A program made the translations under genes and the position numbers. A stretch of 64,000 nucleotides of DNA from Clavelina lepadiformis (Eukaryota; Chordata; Ascidiacea; Aplousobranchia; Clavelinidae): positions 14,863,856 through 14,927,855 of the forward strand of contig NC_135246.1 of NCBI RefSeq assembly GCF_947623445.1, in the 5' to 3' direction. Of the stretch, positions 1-14,927 are shown piece after piece. Numbering within the stretch: position 1 is the stretch's first letter; each line of letters begins with the position of its first letter. A model generated the notes under the pieces. The model was not told the DNA's origin. It made no database searches and was given only the letters and a program-made list of their open reading frames with translations.

Positions 1-1051
1 TGATGAGTGGTAGCGGGCCGCACCGAAAGGAAAGCACACATAGAAATCCGAAAAAAGCGACTAAAAATAATCGTGTTTAAAGTAATAATATAGTACAAAT
101 AAACGACTGCACTCACTTTTATAACAAAATTTGGGCTGGAGCTTCTAGTAACTTGGCTTTCAGTTTTTTTTAAGTTTGAACACAACTTCTATAAAGAAAA
201 TTTCTTACAAAATTTTGTAATTAATCTAACGACATAAACTTCTTTTAAAACCGAAGTTCTGTGCTAATTATGACAATGCGCAAATTTTACTGTTTTCAGT
301 TAAAAAATAATAGAACTGGACTTTACTTCAAACTTTTGAACATGTAGGTGATATAATTTTAGAAAACGTCGCAATTAAAAACCAGCGCTACAAATGAACG
401 GATTGTGTATGTAGCAAAAGAGAAAACTTCAAAATATTTTTCTTTCACAACAATATTACTAAGCAATCCTGTGTTCTGAAGTAACTTTTGAACACGTCAT
501 ATTACAAATCGCGAAGAAAAAGGCGGTTCACTTGTGGTCAAAACAAGTGGTCCGACAAACGTACGGGTGACGTAACATACGAAGGCTACGAACAAAGCGA
601 AGAAGTAACTTTATTTATAACACCGAAATAATCTCAGCCCTACACAAGGGAATATAGCAGCACAAAAACTAAATTTTCTCAAAAATTTCGGCGGTTTTAG
701 ATAATTTTGAAAGTTTGGGTTAGCTTGGGTAATTGTATGGAATAAAAACAAAGAAATTAGGTATTGGTTTGTTGTTACGGAGTTTACATTATTCTGGCGT
801 TAAGATAAAGGTGACGATTTGGTTATAATAGTAAAACTGACAAAACTGCTTGCATCGCTGACAATTGCAGCACTGTCAAGTAACCAGCTCAACATGACAC
901 TGCTGGTCGCAGTTTGGTGACCTCTGTGTTTTCATATAGTATACAATGGTTCCCTGATGAAGGCCGAATAGGCCGTTTTTTAATGAAGAGAATCACAACT
1001 GCAATTCACTGCAATTTTTAAAAGTAAAAACCCTTCACATTAGAAATTAGT
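1..1051. other. spacer, nothing recognised
   Basis: AT-rich sequence with no long open frame, RNA gene or clear repeat that I can support. I see nothing in it. Confidence 0.4.
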
Positions 1052-1456
1052 ATGGACAAGAAAGTACCTAAGAAAAGAAAAAATCTAAAAATTCGCCCGA
1101 CCCCATGTCTATGGCCTGTATAAAATTTGTTGGTTTCCTGGGAAGCGGAAAATAAGTCGGATACAGTCTCTTACAAAAGGCTGTTTAAAATAGTGAGTGG
1201 AAATGGAATCACTACAAGCAAGCCTTTTACTCAAAATCACATGTTAAAAACCATCGTTTCACCGGCAGTGGTTATCAAAATATTACCACATTTGTAACAT
1301 AAATTTGTGTTAATTTTTTCTGTTAATTATCTAGAGAATTTTCACATCAAAGTTTCGTTACTGAAACGGATCATTCATAAAAAATGCCGGAGATTCTGCA
1401 ATCGTGACGTCAACAAGGGTGAATTCTACAAGCATTGTGTGGACTCAATCAACCCT
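1052..1456 (+). pseudogene. decayed coding-like frame
   Basis: One frame starting at an ATG stays open over about 135 codons except for two TAA codons (near 1121 and 1301), unusual in DNA this AT-rich. It begins MDKKVPKKRKNLKIRPTPC and near its end reads CNRDVNKGEFYKHCVDSINP, just before a good donor-like GTAAGT. The end weakly recalls the C-terminal helical segment of PHRF1/SCAF11-like proteins, and about 140 bp downstream a short KVSEVIVLVLR stretch would suit the continuation. I cannot find splice sites that remove both stops, so a decayed gene fragment is more likely than a live gene. The family assignment is weak. Confidence 0.3.
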
Positions 1457-4314
1457 AGTAAGTCTGTAACTTAATCTGTGATATATGGCTAACAGAGAAA
1501 CCAAATTAAATGTTATTAACTTCTTAAATAAGCTTAGTTAATGTTTTTTGTCCATCGTTTAGAATTTTGCTACACCTGCCGTCATGTGTTAAAGTGTCCG
1601 AAGTTATCGTACTGGTCTTGAGATAGAAAGAAGAAAAAAATTGCGTTCCTTTTTAATTTAAAATTTATAGCCTTGATGTGGAGAGACTTTTTTGTTCCCT
1701 TGCACATGCTAACCATTTTACAATTGTTTTATACCCTGCTAATTGTTGTTATGGAGATATTTTTGTAAATTAAATGGTGCAACTTTTACTGTTGGTATAA
1801 GCAAGCCTACATCTTGAACTGGGCTATGACAAAACAAGATTCCTTTCATTTCTGTGAAGTTAATTTTGTGGTTGGTTGATGTGATTTTGTTTAACAAGAC
1901 CACACTGGATTGATTTTACAACTTTGCTAAATAGACAACACTTAATGGAGATCTATTTTACAAGATATTACGTAAAGCGATAATACAATACCGCTGAAAC
2001 GTGAACATTGAGCCTGGAAAGGACAATAATAATAATCGTAGTTTCGTAAGTTGTGATGTGGAACTAAATGTTTTAGTTGGAAGCAATTAGATATATTTTT
2101 CCAAATACGGAAAATGCTGATAAGAAAAACAGTACATGTTAAAGAAAAATTTTCAAAATTTCTTTGTGGTAAAATAGCTTATAGGAAATTTGATTGCGCA
2201 TAGATCAAGTGTTTGTTTGGCACACTCAGCATTTCTAGCAAATTATAGATAGCGTTATCTCTTCAAAGTTCTTTAATTGCATAAAAGTCATCAACATACG
2301 GGAGGTAAACACGGAAAGGTAGAAAGCTTCTAAAGATTCTTTAATATCAAATGTTTTTGTAAAAATTATAAATAAAGAGTACATTGTAGGCTGTAGTTTA
2401 AAATTGTCTTGCAACCCGATAAGCCTATTATAAAATCCTAATTGTCAGGAGTGCTCAAGTTGCATGGCGCGCGGGAAGGGCTTTCGACAATTCTTTTTGT
2501 TACAATACAATTTACTTATTCACGACGAATGAGATCAGAAAACACGCAAGCTATAGGCCTACTGCAATCATCGTATTATGTAAAATAGGTCAATAACCCT
2601 TGTTCTTGTTGTACACGCCTGCATTTAATGTATTTCTCAAATTACCAATAACAACATACTGTACTTTATCATACGAAGCTAGACAACGCTGTTAATAACA
2701 GCCTATTCAACATGTGGTATTTCAAAATTAAAGCGTATGCTATGTGTATAAACACGTAGGCTTACAAGGGAGTTTTGTAGATGAGGACTTCTCAACTGAT
2801 TGAAGTTTGTATTCAAAATGAGACAAAACTTCACAAAAAATTCTGCCGCCGCTCGCCGAGTCCCGTGAAGTAGCCTACGGCTCACAACCAACAAGCTACG
2901 ACAAGACTTAAAATGTTCAGCAAAATTAGGCTCTGGATGACTTCCACGTTCTAAGACCGTAGCTATAGCCTACATTGAGGCACTTATCTCCACAAGATTT
3001 CTGGCAGAAAATATTTTAGTGCTATGCTGCATTTAACAACATACTTAACCGGGGAAATACTTCACATATCTGTCTGGGAAAAAAAATTACCCTGGCTACG
3101 ACCTTGTTCTGTATAATCCTAAACCTTCATAAAAATGAACCTAACCACTTGAATTACGCAGAAGAACCAATTTTAAGGACATTCACACCATAAAGCTTTT
3201 CTGGGTGGGCAAAAAAGAAAAAAAATGTTTATTGAAATATACTGGAGAAGAGCACGCACATACTGCACAATGGAAGTCATATACACAAATGAACACCGTC
3301 CCACATCACGTGATCATAATTTGAGGTGGATCACGAACATCGCGCCATGACACCTTGCCAACATCATTCACAAGCATAGAAAGGACTACACCCGGATGCG
3401 TGGAACATAAAATTCACAAAAAATACGTTGCGGAAAAGTTTACCTGTCTCCTTCTAACATTTAAGTTTTCACAACTATTTGAGTATTAAGGCAATTTTTC
3501 AATACAACCACGATGAATGAAACTTTCAAACACTTCCCAAACCGTAGGTATGTTTCTACAAGAATCTGATCATGGGTAGTCAGACTGGTCGTAACGGATA
3601 AAATCAAACAATGAAGAGCGCTTTCATAAAGCTAATACAGGAACACAAAATAAAATACTATCGCCTTTCTTGGCAGTCGGTAAAAACGTTCGGACATTCA
3701 CCACCGTTACGTCAATGGCATCACTTGCACTTTGGCACTAAAACACTTCGGACATAAAAGCCTCATAAATGCGTCATCACGAAGTAAAAGATCGCTGTCA
3801 TCATTGTGAACTGCATTTAAACTTCTTCACAACATTGCAGAAAGTATACGAATTTCTAAGCCCAATAGAGGCAGCAATTTTTTCTCGATTGTCGCATGTA
3901 ATGGAGCAGTTTTGCAAAAAATCTTTTGTGAGAGGGGCTTAAGTAAACGCATTTGTTCACTTCTGAAGCAATTAGAAATCTGCACGGATTCTAGTGAGCA
4001 CTTGTGCTTTCTTGCGATTCGGTGCACAGAAAGAAAGCGGTTCATAAAGTTTCAAATGCTTAAGGATTAAACAACAGTATACTACACATGTTTGCTACAA
4101 GTATAAAAAATCCATGATAACAAATTGATATGCATTAAAAGTTTAAAACCCGTGATTGGGAACAACAAAAAGGAACGAAATGCTAAGGAACTGGGAATAG
4201 ATCAATTCAGTGTTATTTGAATGATGCCAGGGTCGGTACAAAGTGTTTGTCATTTTCCCTTGCAGCTGCTAAAACAACAACAATGGTTGCCTAGCAAAAG
4301 AGAGTATGTTCTTG
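1457..4314. other. spacer and probable EGLN 3' flank
   Basis: No convincing coding exon. Short frames at 2703-2894 and 3827-4045 show no motif. The right-hand part presumably includes the 3' untranslated region of the minus-strand EGLN gene, but no polyadenylation site stands out. Confidence 0.4.
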
Positions 4315-6782
<2,468 letters not shown>

Positions 6783-7674
6783 GGTATGCTATATAAAAAT
6801 TATATCACAAGTCATGCATGACGAGGCCTGTTAGAAAACACAAATTTATAACATAAGTAATAGTAATGCGGGTATTTCATAACAAAATAGCCATTTTGTT
6901 TTCTTATTTCAAATTGACTGACCGCTGAACCAGTATTGAAAAATAATTATAAAATAACTAAAACCTACCGTTGCTGGAATATAGCTTAGTTTACCAGACT
7001 GCAGAGCATGGTAAGAGCACACCAGTGATTTTTTTCTCAAAAACGGCATTGCACACCATGAAAAATCGGTGTCTCCAAAAATAAAAAATAAAAGGAGACA
7101 CTAAATTTAGTTCCGATTTCAACATCAAACTTAGTGTTAAAAAACGAGAAACACTCAATTTTAAAAGGCCACATCCTTGGCTACACAAACGCCGGTTAGC
7201 CTTGGGCCACGAGTCATAGTGTAAAACAGCTGTTGCCTTGCACACCGGAATTTTGCCTCTGCATCCGCGAGATCTGAGCGAAAACTGCCATACTCTGCAG
7301 ACCGGCTAGTTTATTGTACCTTAAGTTTAACAAAATTGATGTGGGTATAGTTAGCCTAATACGTTTGGCCTAAGGAATTCATCAACAGTATTCCATTAAG
7401 TGAGTCAGCATTACAGTAACTCAAACATCAAGCAATCCTTCGCAACAGGCTAGCCTAGTAAACAACACCAGACACATGTGAATTTGTAAACGTGCACAAC
7501 ACGATGAAGATAATGGCTGTACGATAGGCAATTGTTTGGCCTTCGTGGTGACAATAGTCGAATGTCATAGACATCTCATACAAACAAATTTGTACATGAT
7601 TTTTTTACTCTAAGCTCAGCGACATTAGTCATTTCATTACCAACATAGAAGCCTGATCACTTTAGCGTTATAAC
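6783..7674. other. EGLN 5' flank
   Basis: Upstream of the minus-strand EGLN start codon. It presumably holds the promoter and 5' untranslated region, but I see no clear TATA box or hypoxia-response cluster. The 84-aa minus frame at 6991-7245 has no recognisable motif. Confidence 0.35.
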
Positions 7675-7682
7675 GACTAGAG

Positions 7683-8419
7683 TAGGGTTACCATATTTGA
7701 TAATGAGCAGTTCCTGACAAGTTTACCTCAGTTGCATTGACCAACTTTAGAATATTACCAAAGTACATTGCTTTTTTGTGAAAGAAGGATATATACAGTA
7801 TTTCGTGTATATTATACACGAAACAATACCAAAACAGCAAATAATTGTTGCATTGCAATACACGAATGCAAGTTATCTTCTAAACAGTAACATTTATGAA
7901 AACGAAAACTAGCACAGAATTTTTACAAAATACAATCCAAGATAATTATTAGTAATGAAAGTATAGCAGTTTATAACCCACACTCTGCTCCCCCTCATAC
8001 CAATCGTACGTATCCAAAGATCTGATTTTTTGAACAAGCTCTTGTTGGACTTCAAAACACATAAAAATCCCCACAAAACATGCTTTTGAAGTTGCACTGA
8101 AGTGTTAAAACTTCTTTCATTGTCTCAATGGTCATCTTTTTCTTTCTTAAAAATCTTAAATGTTATCTTAAAAGGTAGTAAACAACTTACGTCATAAACG
8201 AGTTGCAGGCAGATTTAAAGCAGACAGCTTTGAGAAGCTGAGAATGTTCGCGACCTAGAAAAAGTTGGAAAAAAAATGACAACCTAGAAAAACTTGGACT
8301 AAAATACAATTTTTAAAAATCCTGGACTTTTAAGCACATTTTAGCATTTCTCCCTGACGCAGACTTGAACACTAAATTCCCTGACATGTCAGGGAAAGTC
8401 CTGACGTATGGCAACCGTA
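7683..8419. mobile_element. non-autonomous hAT-like element, 737 bp
   Basis: The ends are inverted repeats, TAGGGTTACCATA on the left and TATGGCAACCGTA on the right (11 of 13 match once inverted). The element is flanked by a perfect 8-bp duplication GACTAGAG (7675-7682 and 8420-8427). The 8-bp duplication is typical of hAT transposons. No transposase frame is visible. Confidence 0.75.
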
Positions 8420-8427
8420 GACTAGAG

Positions 8428-8745
8428 TCACATTTTTTATGACTCGACTTGACTGGATTCAAATTCTAACATTACTCGAGTCACGTCATGACAACTGTAA
8501 CGGCAAGAAAGACCAGTTTAGATAACAAAAACGGATATTTTCCTGAACATTTACTACTTGCTGTAGACAGCATCAACCAGACTAATTTGTAGACATCGAT
8601 GACTTTGTAGCAGTATGATCTCAGGAATTAAAGGCATTGACAAATTTGACTTGACTTGAATCCAGTCAGCATTGAAACCGACTTGACTTGGTTCGAAATA
8701 CAGCTTAAATTGACTCGACGTGACTCAAGTTACAAGTTTGTTAGT
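8428..8745. repeat. copy of a GACTCGA/GACTTGA-rich repeat
   Basis: Dense short motifs GACTCGA, GACTTGA and CGAGTCA in both orientations, the same vocabulary as the outer parts of the hAT-like element at 53436-55079. The terminal CAGTG repeats are not seen here, so it is a partial or older copy lying directly beside the 737-bp element. Confidence 0.5.
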
Positions 8746-10641
8746 TACAGTTTGAATCTTTTACAAATGTTAAGCGTTTTCATGGAAAAGCCTCAAGGTT
8801 TTAGAAGGTTATCTCGGTGTCTCGAAAAAGTTTGATAGGTTCGTAAAATCTCAAGGTTAGGTTATTGCAAAGAAAACGAAAAGAAAAAAAAAGAAATTGT
8901 TTATAGCCAATGTCACCATTTTCGTCAAGAAATTGCAAGCTAAAGATTTAGCCTCATAGCCAACATGCATAAAATTAGAGGATTTTGTTCAAATATTGTT
9001 CATATAATATACTCAGAAATACAGGCGCCAACAAACAGCTTGCACGGCAGTGAGATTTATGACGGATAAATGACACCGTAAAGTCCGCAAAAACTTTTTA
9101 TTATACAGGCTACATTTCAAGGTACACTCGTAACCCTGTTGTAATTAAGTCCGCTTCGTTATGAAAAACCTTACATAAAGAGTTATTCCTTACTAAATTT
9201 TAATTATATCACCTTGTTATTTCCACACTTACTACATAGCAGTCGGCACTTGGCATGTAGGCTATCGTTAATTAACCCCAAAAGTTGTTGGTTGGCTGGG
9301 TGCCAACAGAGTGTCTTGCTGGTAAAATCACCGCGCGTAGGCTACTGAATAACAAAATTTATTGTGAAAACCTTATTCAAACATAGAAATACAATACACA
9401 GCGCAACAGGGCATGAAAGCACGGTGTCGCACTTAGTATACAGAGTTATCGACCGCATTATAACGTAAAAAAGCCTACTTATGCCGGTGATCAGGTCAAA
9501 TATAAGATTCTCACTCATAACTATGGGATGGACAGTATATTCTATATACTATATAGCACTTGCTCTTTCGGGCTGTTTTTTTTTTGTATTTTTACTGTAT
9601 GTGTTTATTGTGAGCTTCAGCTTTACGTTTCGTTACATGTATTTATATTTTGTAATAAAGTAAACAGTTTAGAAAATAAATTAAGTTTGGCCAATTTACA
9701 TTTTTCGCTTCTACAACTTTTTGCCAAAAATACAATTGCTCAAATATCAAAATTTATTAACTATGGGATAATTTGCCCGTTTCTGTTGTTATTGCAATGC
9801 ATCATGCGTCAATATTGCACAAATTTCTCGCAGTTATACAGAATACATGATGAATCTTATCGTTATATTATTTTGATACTAAAAGCAACCGATAACGTTA
9901 GTGTTATGAGTTGAAGAAAGATTATTTGCAGTTTTCAATTCATTTTCAGTTTATATTTCAAAAATTGATAAACGTTTAAGTTACTTGATTTAAATTCATT
10001 CTGTTTAATTTCCTATCAAATATAGCTTGCTGAATTGACGATTTAAATATATACATTTTGCATTCCTTCTCTGAGCTAAATATGGTTTGGTTTGGTAACC
10101 ACTATGGTTTTCGCTGTAAACTATGACACTTTTTCGTCCACAAAAATATATTTATTGTAAAGTTACAAGACAAAGTTTTACCAATTTTTCATTCCTAAAA
10201 AAAAAAACTGCTTGGTTAAAAATGTCAATTGTTTTAATTGTTTAGTAGAAGTAAATTAATCTATTTGAAGGTCTACTAAATAAGATCTAACAAATGTTTG
10301 TTTTTGAAGCAAGTGACGATATAAAATGTAGTTTAAATAACAAATGCTCAAACAAACTTAACAAATATTGTTCTGATATGATGCAGCTGACGTAATCGTC
10401 TAAATATACGTCACAACCAGAAACTCTTTTTTGATTTTTGAAGATCGGCGAAACGAAAAGGTTCGTTAAATAAATGAAGTTATTAACGGGTATAAAGATT
10501 TCGGAAGGAAATTGTTTGTTTCGGGATGTATTCGGAAATGTCTGCGTGAAAAGAAAGAGATATGACGTCCTATCAGCAATACTTCATCACGTGCTGGCAG
10601 AAAATGAAACGTCGCCGCGGTATGCAAACAAGCGTTTCCTT
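8746..10641. other. spacer, nothing recognised
   Basis: AT-rich DNA. The overlapping plus-strand frames at 9481-9914 are hydrophobic low-complexity translations of T-rich sequence with no family signal. Confidence 0.35.
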
Positions 10642-10712
10642 GAAAAAGAAAGAAAACAGCAAGTAAAATTTCCATCAAACGTTTTTTTGTTAAACAAATG
10701 GTTGTATATAAG
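10642..10712 (+). promoter_or_regulatory. candidate promoter of gene A: ISRE-like motif plus TATA box
   Basis: GAAAAAGAAA (10642-10651) fits the GAAANNGAAA core bound by interferon regulatory factors and continues into GAAAAC. TATATAAG follows at 10705-10712, about 110 bp before the start codon of gene A, a normal distance for a core promoter plus a short leader. The upstream frame at 10474-10776 overlaps this region and is probably not a gene. Confidence 0.45.
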
Positions 10713-10821
10713 TCGAGAGCACAACAGTACCCCATCATCATATAGTGATTGCAATTACATCTATCGTATACATTGAAACAGTAAATATCTTTTCGCTGTC
10801 AAAGAAACGATTAATACGAAA

Positions 10822-12223
10822 ATGAGATTCAGAAGATATATTTTCTTGGTATTCCTCTTTGCATTCTGTCTTTCAACATTTGCATCAAGTAAAAAGCATA
10901 GAAATAAAAATAAAAACAGCAAAAAGGATTATAAGAGTTTTAAACTGCCAGCACTCTTAGAAAATGATCTTGATGACATTAGACAGGCTTTTAACAAAGA
11001 CAGCAACAGCACAGAAGACAACCAATCCGCACTTCGATTTGATTGCAAGGTGCAATATAATAATGATCTTCAGATATTGTCGTATGCTATAATGTATCCT
11101 TTTGCATTAATCTGATATTTTTACAATCATTTTTATTTATTAGGGAAAAGGCTTGAAGCGTTACAAACCTTCTCGAAAAACATTAATGAAAGTATGGCAG
11201 ATTAAGAAGAACAAGGACCAAAAAACACCTATGAAAACGTTACAGAATAAACATGGAAGCAGGGCTCTATTTTTGGTACAAGCATACAAGCTATCTCAGT
11301 GGGCCAAAGCAATGATGGTAGGAATGATTACTGCGTCCAATGCGTACTTTTAATGCTTATACCATTTATAGTGTGTGTACTTAATACTTTGCGATAACTT
11401 TCAACTTTTTTTTGTGTGTACGTTTTATTTTTTAAAATTATTTGCTTTGAATTATTCCGACTAATAGATCGTTTTATTTTGCAGCAAAATACCACGGTTG
11501 ATTGTAAGAAACGTCGTAAAAGCCAGGTATTAGGCATTATTATTATTATGTATTATTATTACAACACTGTAATTGTAAAGAATTTAAACATATGCAAACT
11601 TCGGAAGTATAGTTTGTGTTTTAGTAATTATATTAAGGTCAGTTTTAATTTTTTTCTGTAGCTTTACTGGTTCAGTTTTTTATTACATTGCATCTAAACT
11701 ATTAATTTTGTCAGAAAACAATGGGGTCGCACTGTCCAGGTAAAGTTATTGTGGATCAGGCATTATTGCAAAATCTTCAAAGTGAAAGTTTGAAATTAGC
11801 CAGCCGCCTCGCGGGAATTAACCCAGACAATAATAAAGACTCATGGGAAAAGGTAAAGGATGAAGTTGTGATAATTAAGTAAATTACATTGCTCAGAAAT
11901 ATTTACGAATCCGCTTTTTGGCATTAAAACGTTTTGAAGCTTTTTGTGTGCTGCGATTAATTGGAATCGTCTTTGTAAAACACGATTTAAGATCATACTC
12001 TAAATTGAAAACTAACAGTGTAATGTTATGACTTGCCATTAATTTACAGAAAATTGAAGTGAAAATGGACATGATAAAGAAAACAAAATACATGAAGAAG
12101 AACTTGCCGCGTTTCAGACAAAAACTACCTTGTGTAATATTTTCCGAAGAAATAAATAAATATTTTGCAACGTTACTGAAAAACACCATGGAAGAATGTA
12201 AAAGGAAGAAGAATTCCTGCTGA
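10822..12223 (+). CDS. gene A: small secreted helical, cytokine-like protein (251 aa)
   Basis: Exons 10822-11049, 11144-11317, 11485-11526, 11715-11852 and 12050-12223; every junction has GT/AG sites and every intron is phase 0. The protein starts with a clear signal peptide (about residues 1-23, ending STFASS) and is lysine-rich and mostly helix-forming. Features shared with B-D are a cysteine at the end of exon 1 (FDCK), an ALFLVQAYKLSQWAKAM helix in exon 2, a 14-residue exon 3 with one cysteine, HCPG and LLQNL in exon 4, and LPCVIFS in exon 5. I recognise no named family. Five exons with phase 0 introns, secretion and the helical pattern match the general architecture of class I/II helical cytokines, but this is inference; another rapidly evolving secreted ligand or an antimicrobial protein is possible. 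The first donor (GTGCAA) is weak. Confidence 0.75.
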
Positions 12224-14779
12224 TAAAACCTTTTATTGTGTATTCCTTGATATTTTTCTTTATTGTTCATATTATTTATCAAATATTTATAACATAAATG
12301 GTATTTACGTTATCGTTATGTTACGTCGCTATGCTACAATTGTTTTATACTGCAATTAACTTATTCATACACATACGCCCGCGCTCAGTAGTGACCATCC
12401 AAATTTGTATTTTGACAAAAACACTTTTTTGGTGACAAAATCTTTGCGTAAATATTGCCCGACGTATTAGCTATTTGTCCATGCCAACAATTTAGTTAAA
12501 TACATTTTTATATTTATTAAGAATCATATTTTGCTAATGTATTGTGCATATATGGATTTCTATTTTTTGTTCGACGCGTAAATAAAATATTTCTTATAAA
12601 GTATACATAATATAGTGGGCGTAAAGTTTAGTTGAAGTCGTGCAGCGTCACTTGGTTGTGTAATGTAGTCTACGTCAAACTTATATACCTATAAAAGATA
12701 ATGTTGCTATGCCTTTTTCCGGTATCAATTTTACCTTTTAGAAACATGACAAGTTTATAAATAGAAGTCAACGATGGAAAAAAATTGATTTAGTGCACGT
12801 TACATCCTTAATCGCTCTAAAATATGTTGATCACCAAATGGTTAGGTTATTATCTAAACATTGTGGACCCTATAATAACTGACGATCTAACACTTTCATC
12901 GATTCAAGAATACAAGCAAAAACGACTGCAGAATGTATTAGTTGATCTTGGGTAATCCAAATTTATTAAGATTGATAAATATTTGTTAACTATATCAACC
13001 TAAATTTATACAAAAATTAAGCAAACATCCGATTGACAAAAATTATTTGTTTGGTAGAGACAAGGAAATCCCAGCTTTTTCCAAAAATACCTACAGATCT
13101 ACATAAACAGATCAGTAATTCCATCAAAATGTAAAATTTTATGAATCTAAAACACGAGATATTCGTTTAGATTTGTAATAAGTTGACTTGCGTGTCGAGA
13201 CTGAAATGGGGATTTCCCACCAGGTGTTTAAAATCGATATCGTGACAAATTCTGTAACCGGGAAAAGTAGAAAGAAAGAATTGCGGTCCAGGTGTGGTCA
13301 TTATGGTTTTGGTTCGGTTACTCGATTGGAAATAAGTAGGCCTATGTCCTATAGCCAAGCTACTGCATTTGAATAAAGTGAATGCCTATAAACATGTATT
13401 GTAAAGCACATACTCGATGCTTTCGTTATTTTTTCTTTCTTCGAATTTTTAGTTAATTTTAATCTAAGTTAATTAAATGTTAATCGGTTGCTCTTCCCTA
13501 TGAATACTTCCGACTACAAGCGTTCTATAATATACGAGAAACACCAAAGTATTCCGTTCATTGGAAAAAGATGTTTTTTAGTAGTTTGCAAGTTTTGGAA
13601 CCATCAACTCAATTAAAAACTTGCCACATATACCTATAAAATATATGTTTTTTATGTATTTTAATTGTTCCAGAGGATATTATTTTGTCAAATTTTGAAT
13701 GCCTATTGACGATTTTGATTCCATATTTATGCATATAACCATATAGGCCTACATGAGAGGTATGAGTATGGCCATGAAATAGGAAGCTGGTTGTTTGTAG
13801 AATTATGCTGTTCATTCATGTTGCGTAGATCCGGCCGTCAAGAAATAAAATATTAAACTGAAATTAATTTCTATTTTGATAAAAATAAATTTTCCGCATT
13901 CACGGAAATAGAAAACAATCACATCCTGATTGCATGATGACTTTTCCAAATATAAAATTAGAACAGGCAATTTTAAAAAAGGAAACATTCAGACAAATAA
14001 ATAAATAAGTTGAAAGAAGAAACCCTTTCTGTCTGTATAAGGTGCTGAGCAACAACCAATATTTCAGTTTCCATATAACGTGAAATATATTTGTATATGT
14101 CGTGTATCTTCTATTTTAAGCTCTTGCCTGTCTCAGTCTGATATGTTCATACAGCTCATTACCAATATAATATCCCGGTACACTAGTACTTATGGTGATG
14201 GCGGAACATCACGCATCACGCAGTACGGCGTAAGCGTTAAAAGACGTCAACGTCAGAGGTTTCCCCGAAATTGGGAATCTTTGAAAGGTTAATAAAAGAT
14301 ATGTAAATAACGAATCCCTTCACAATTCATCGCGGCAGGACAATAAGTCAATGGTGGCAATCTTGGCGTTATTACGGCATCGTGCTCAGAAGCTATATTG
14401 ATATACTGAAGGCAAATGGCAACCAAAACCTAAATATTCTATTGCAATTGAAATAATCAGTTTATGGGCCAGGTATTTATTTTGAAGATATTTCTAAATA
14501 CGAAATAATTTTGTTTATTGAAAAACATAAGTTCACTTGCTGTGGAAACCATATACCTATAATAATGTATTGTAACCTATTTTTAGCACACGCTTCGTTA
14601 GCACACTATAACACACTTCCGTATGGAAAATTTTTAAAATTTGGCCAATGACAGAATTATTTGGTAAATTAAAGACGTAAGTTCACCTACAATTGAAAGA
14701 GCCGACAGGAATCTATTCAACCTTTTTTAACAAAATTTACATTGGCGGATAGATTCGCAGAAGGTATAACGTGAAGAAC
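12224..14779. other. spacer between A and B
   Basis: Contains the 3' flank of A, with an AATAAA signal near 12580, and the upstream region of B. A block at about 13798-13898 is repeated upstream of gene C. No further coding exon is supported. Confidence 0.4.
13798..13898 (+). repeat. duplicated upstream block, copy 1 (near gene B)
   Basis: About 100 bp including TTGCGTAGATCCGGCCGTCA, closely repeated at 17599-17702. The copies lie about 1.1 kb and 0.8 kb upstream of the first exons of B and C, as expected if B and C arose by a roughly 3.7-kb tandem duplication. Confidence 0.7.
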
Positions 14780-14808
14780 GAAATAGAAAGCAAAGCTTGT
14801 GTATAAAA
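14780..14808 (+). promoter_or_regulatory. candidate promoter of gene B: ISRE-like motif plus TATA box
   Basis: GAAATAGAAA (14780-14789) fits the GAAANNGAAA interferon-regulatory-factor core and lies only 12 bp before TATAAAA (14802-14808). The start codon follows about 120 bp later. The arrangement matches that of gene A. Confidence 0.5.
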
Positions 14809-14927
14809 CCACGCTACCGGACGCTTTCATTATAATGATATTCTTGTAACAACCAAGAAAGCATAAACGTATAGAACCGAAGGTTAAAAAGGCAATTGCA
14901 ATTTGCAATTGTGATATAGACCTATAA

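Noticed and set aside
1112-1165. Apparent P-loop-like GFLGSGK in a short frame
   Set aside because: The frame ends immediately after it and has no family context; a chance match.
10474-10776. 100-aa plus frame just upstream of gene A
   Set aside because: It overlaps the TATA box and ISRE-like motif and shows no domain; more likely promoter sequence.
11893-12282. 129-aa frame on the minus strand
   Set aside because: It lies opposite exon 5 of gene A, which has family motifs and splice sites; the minus frame has none.
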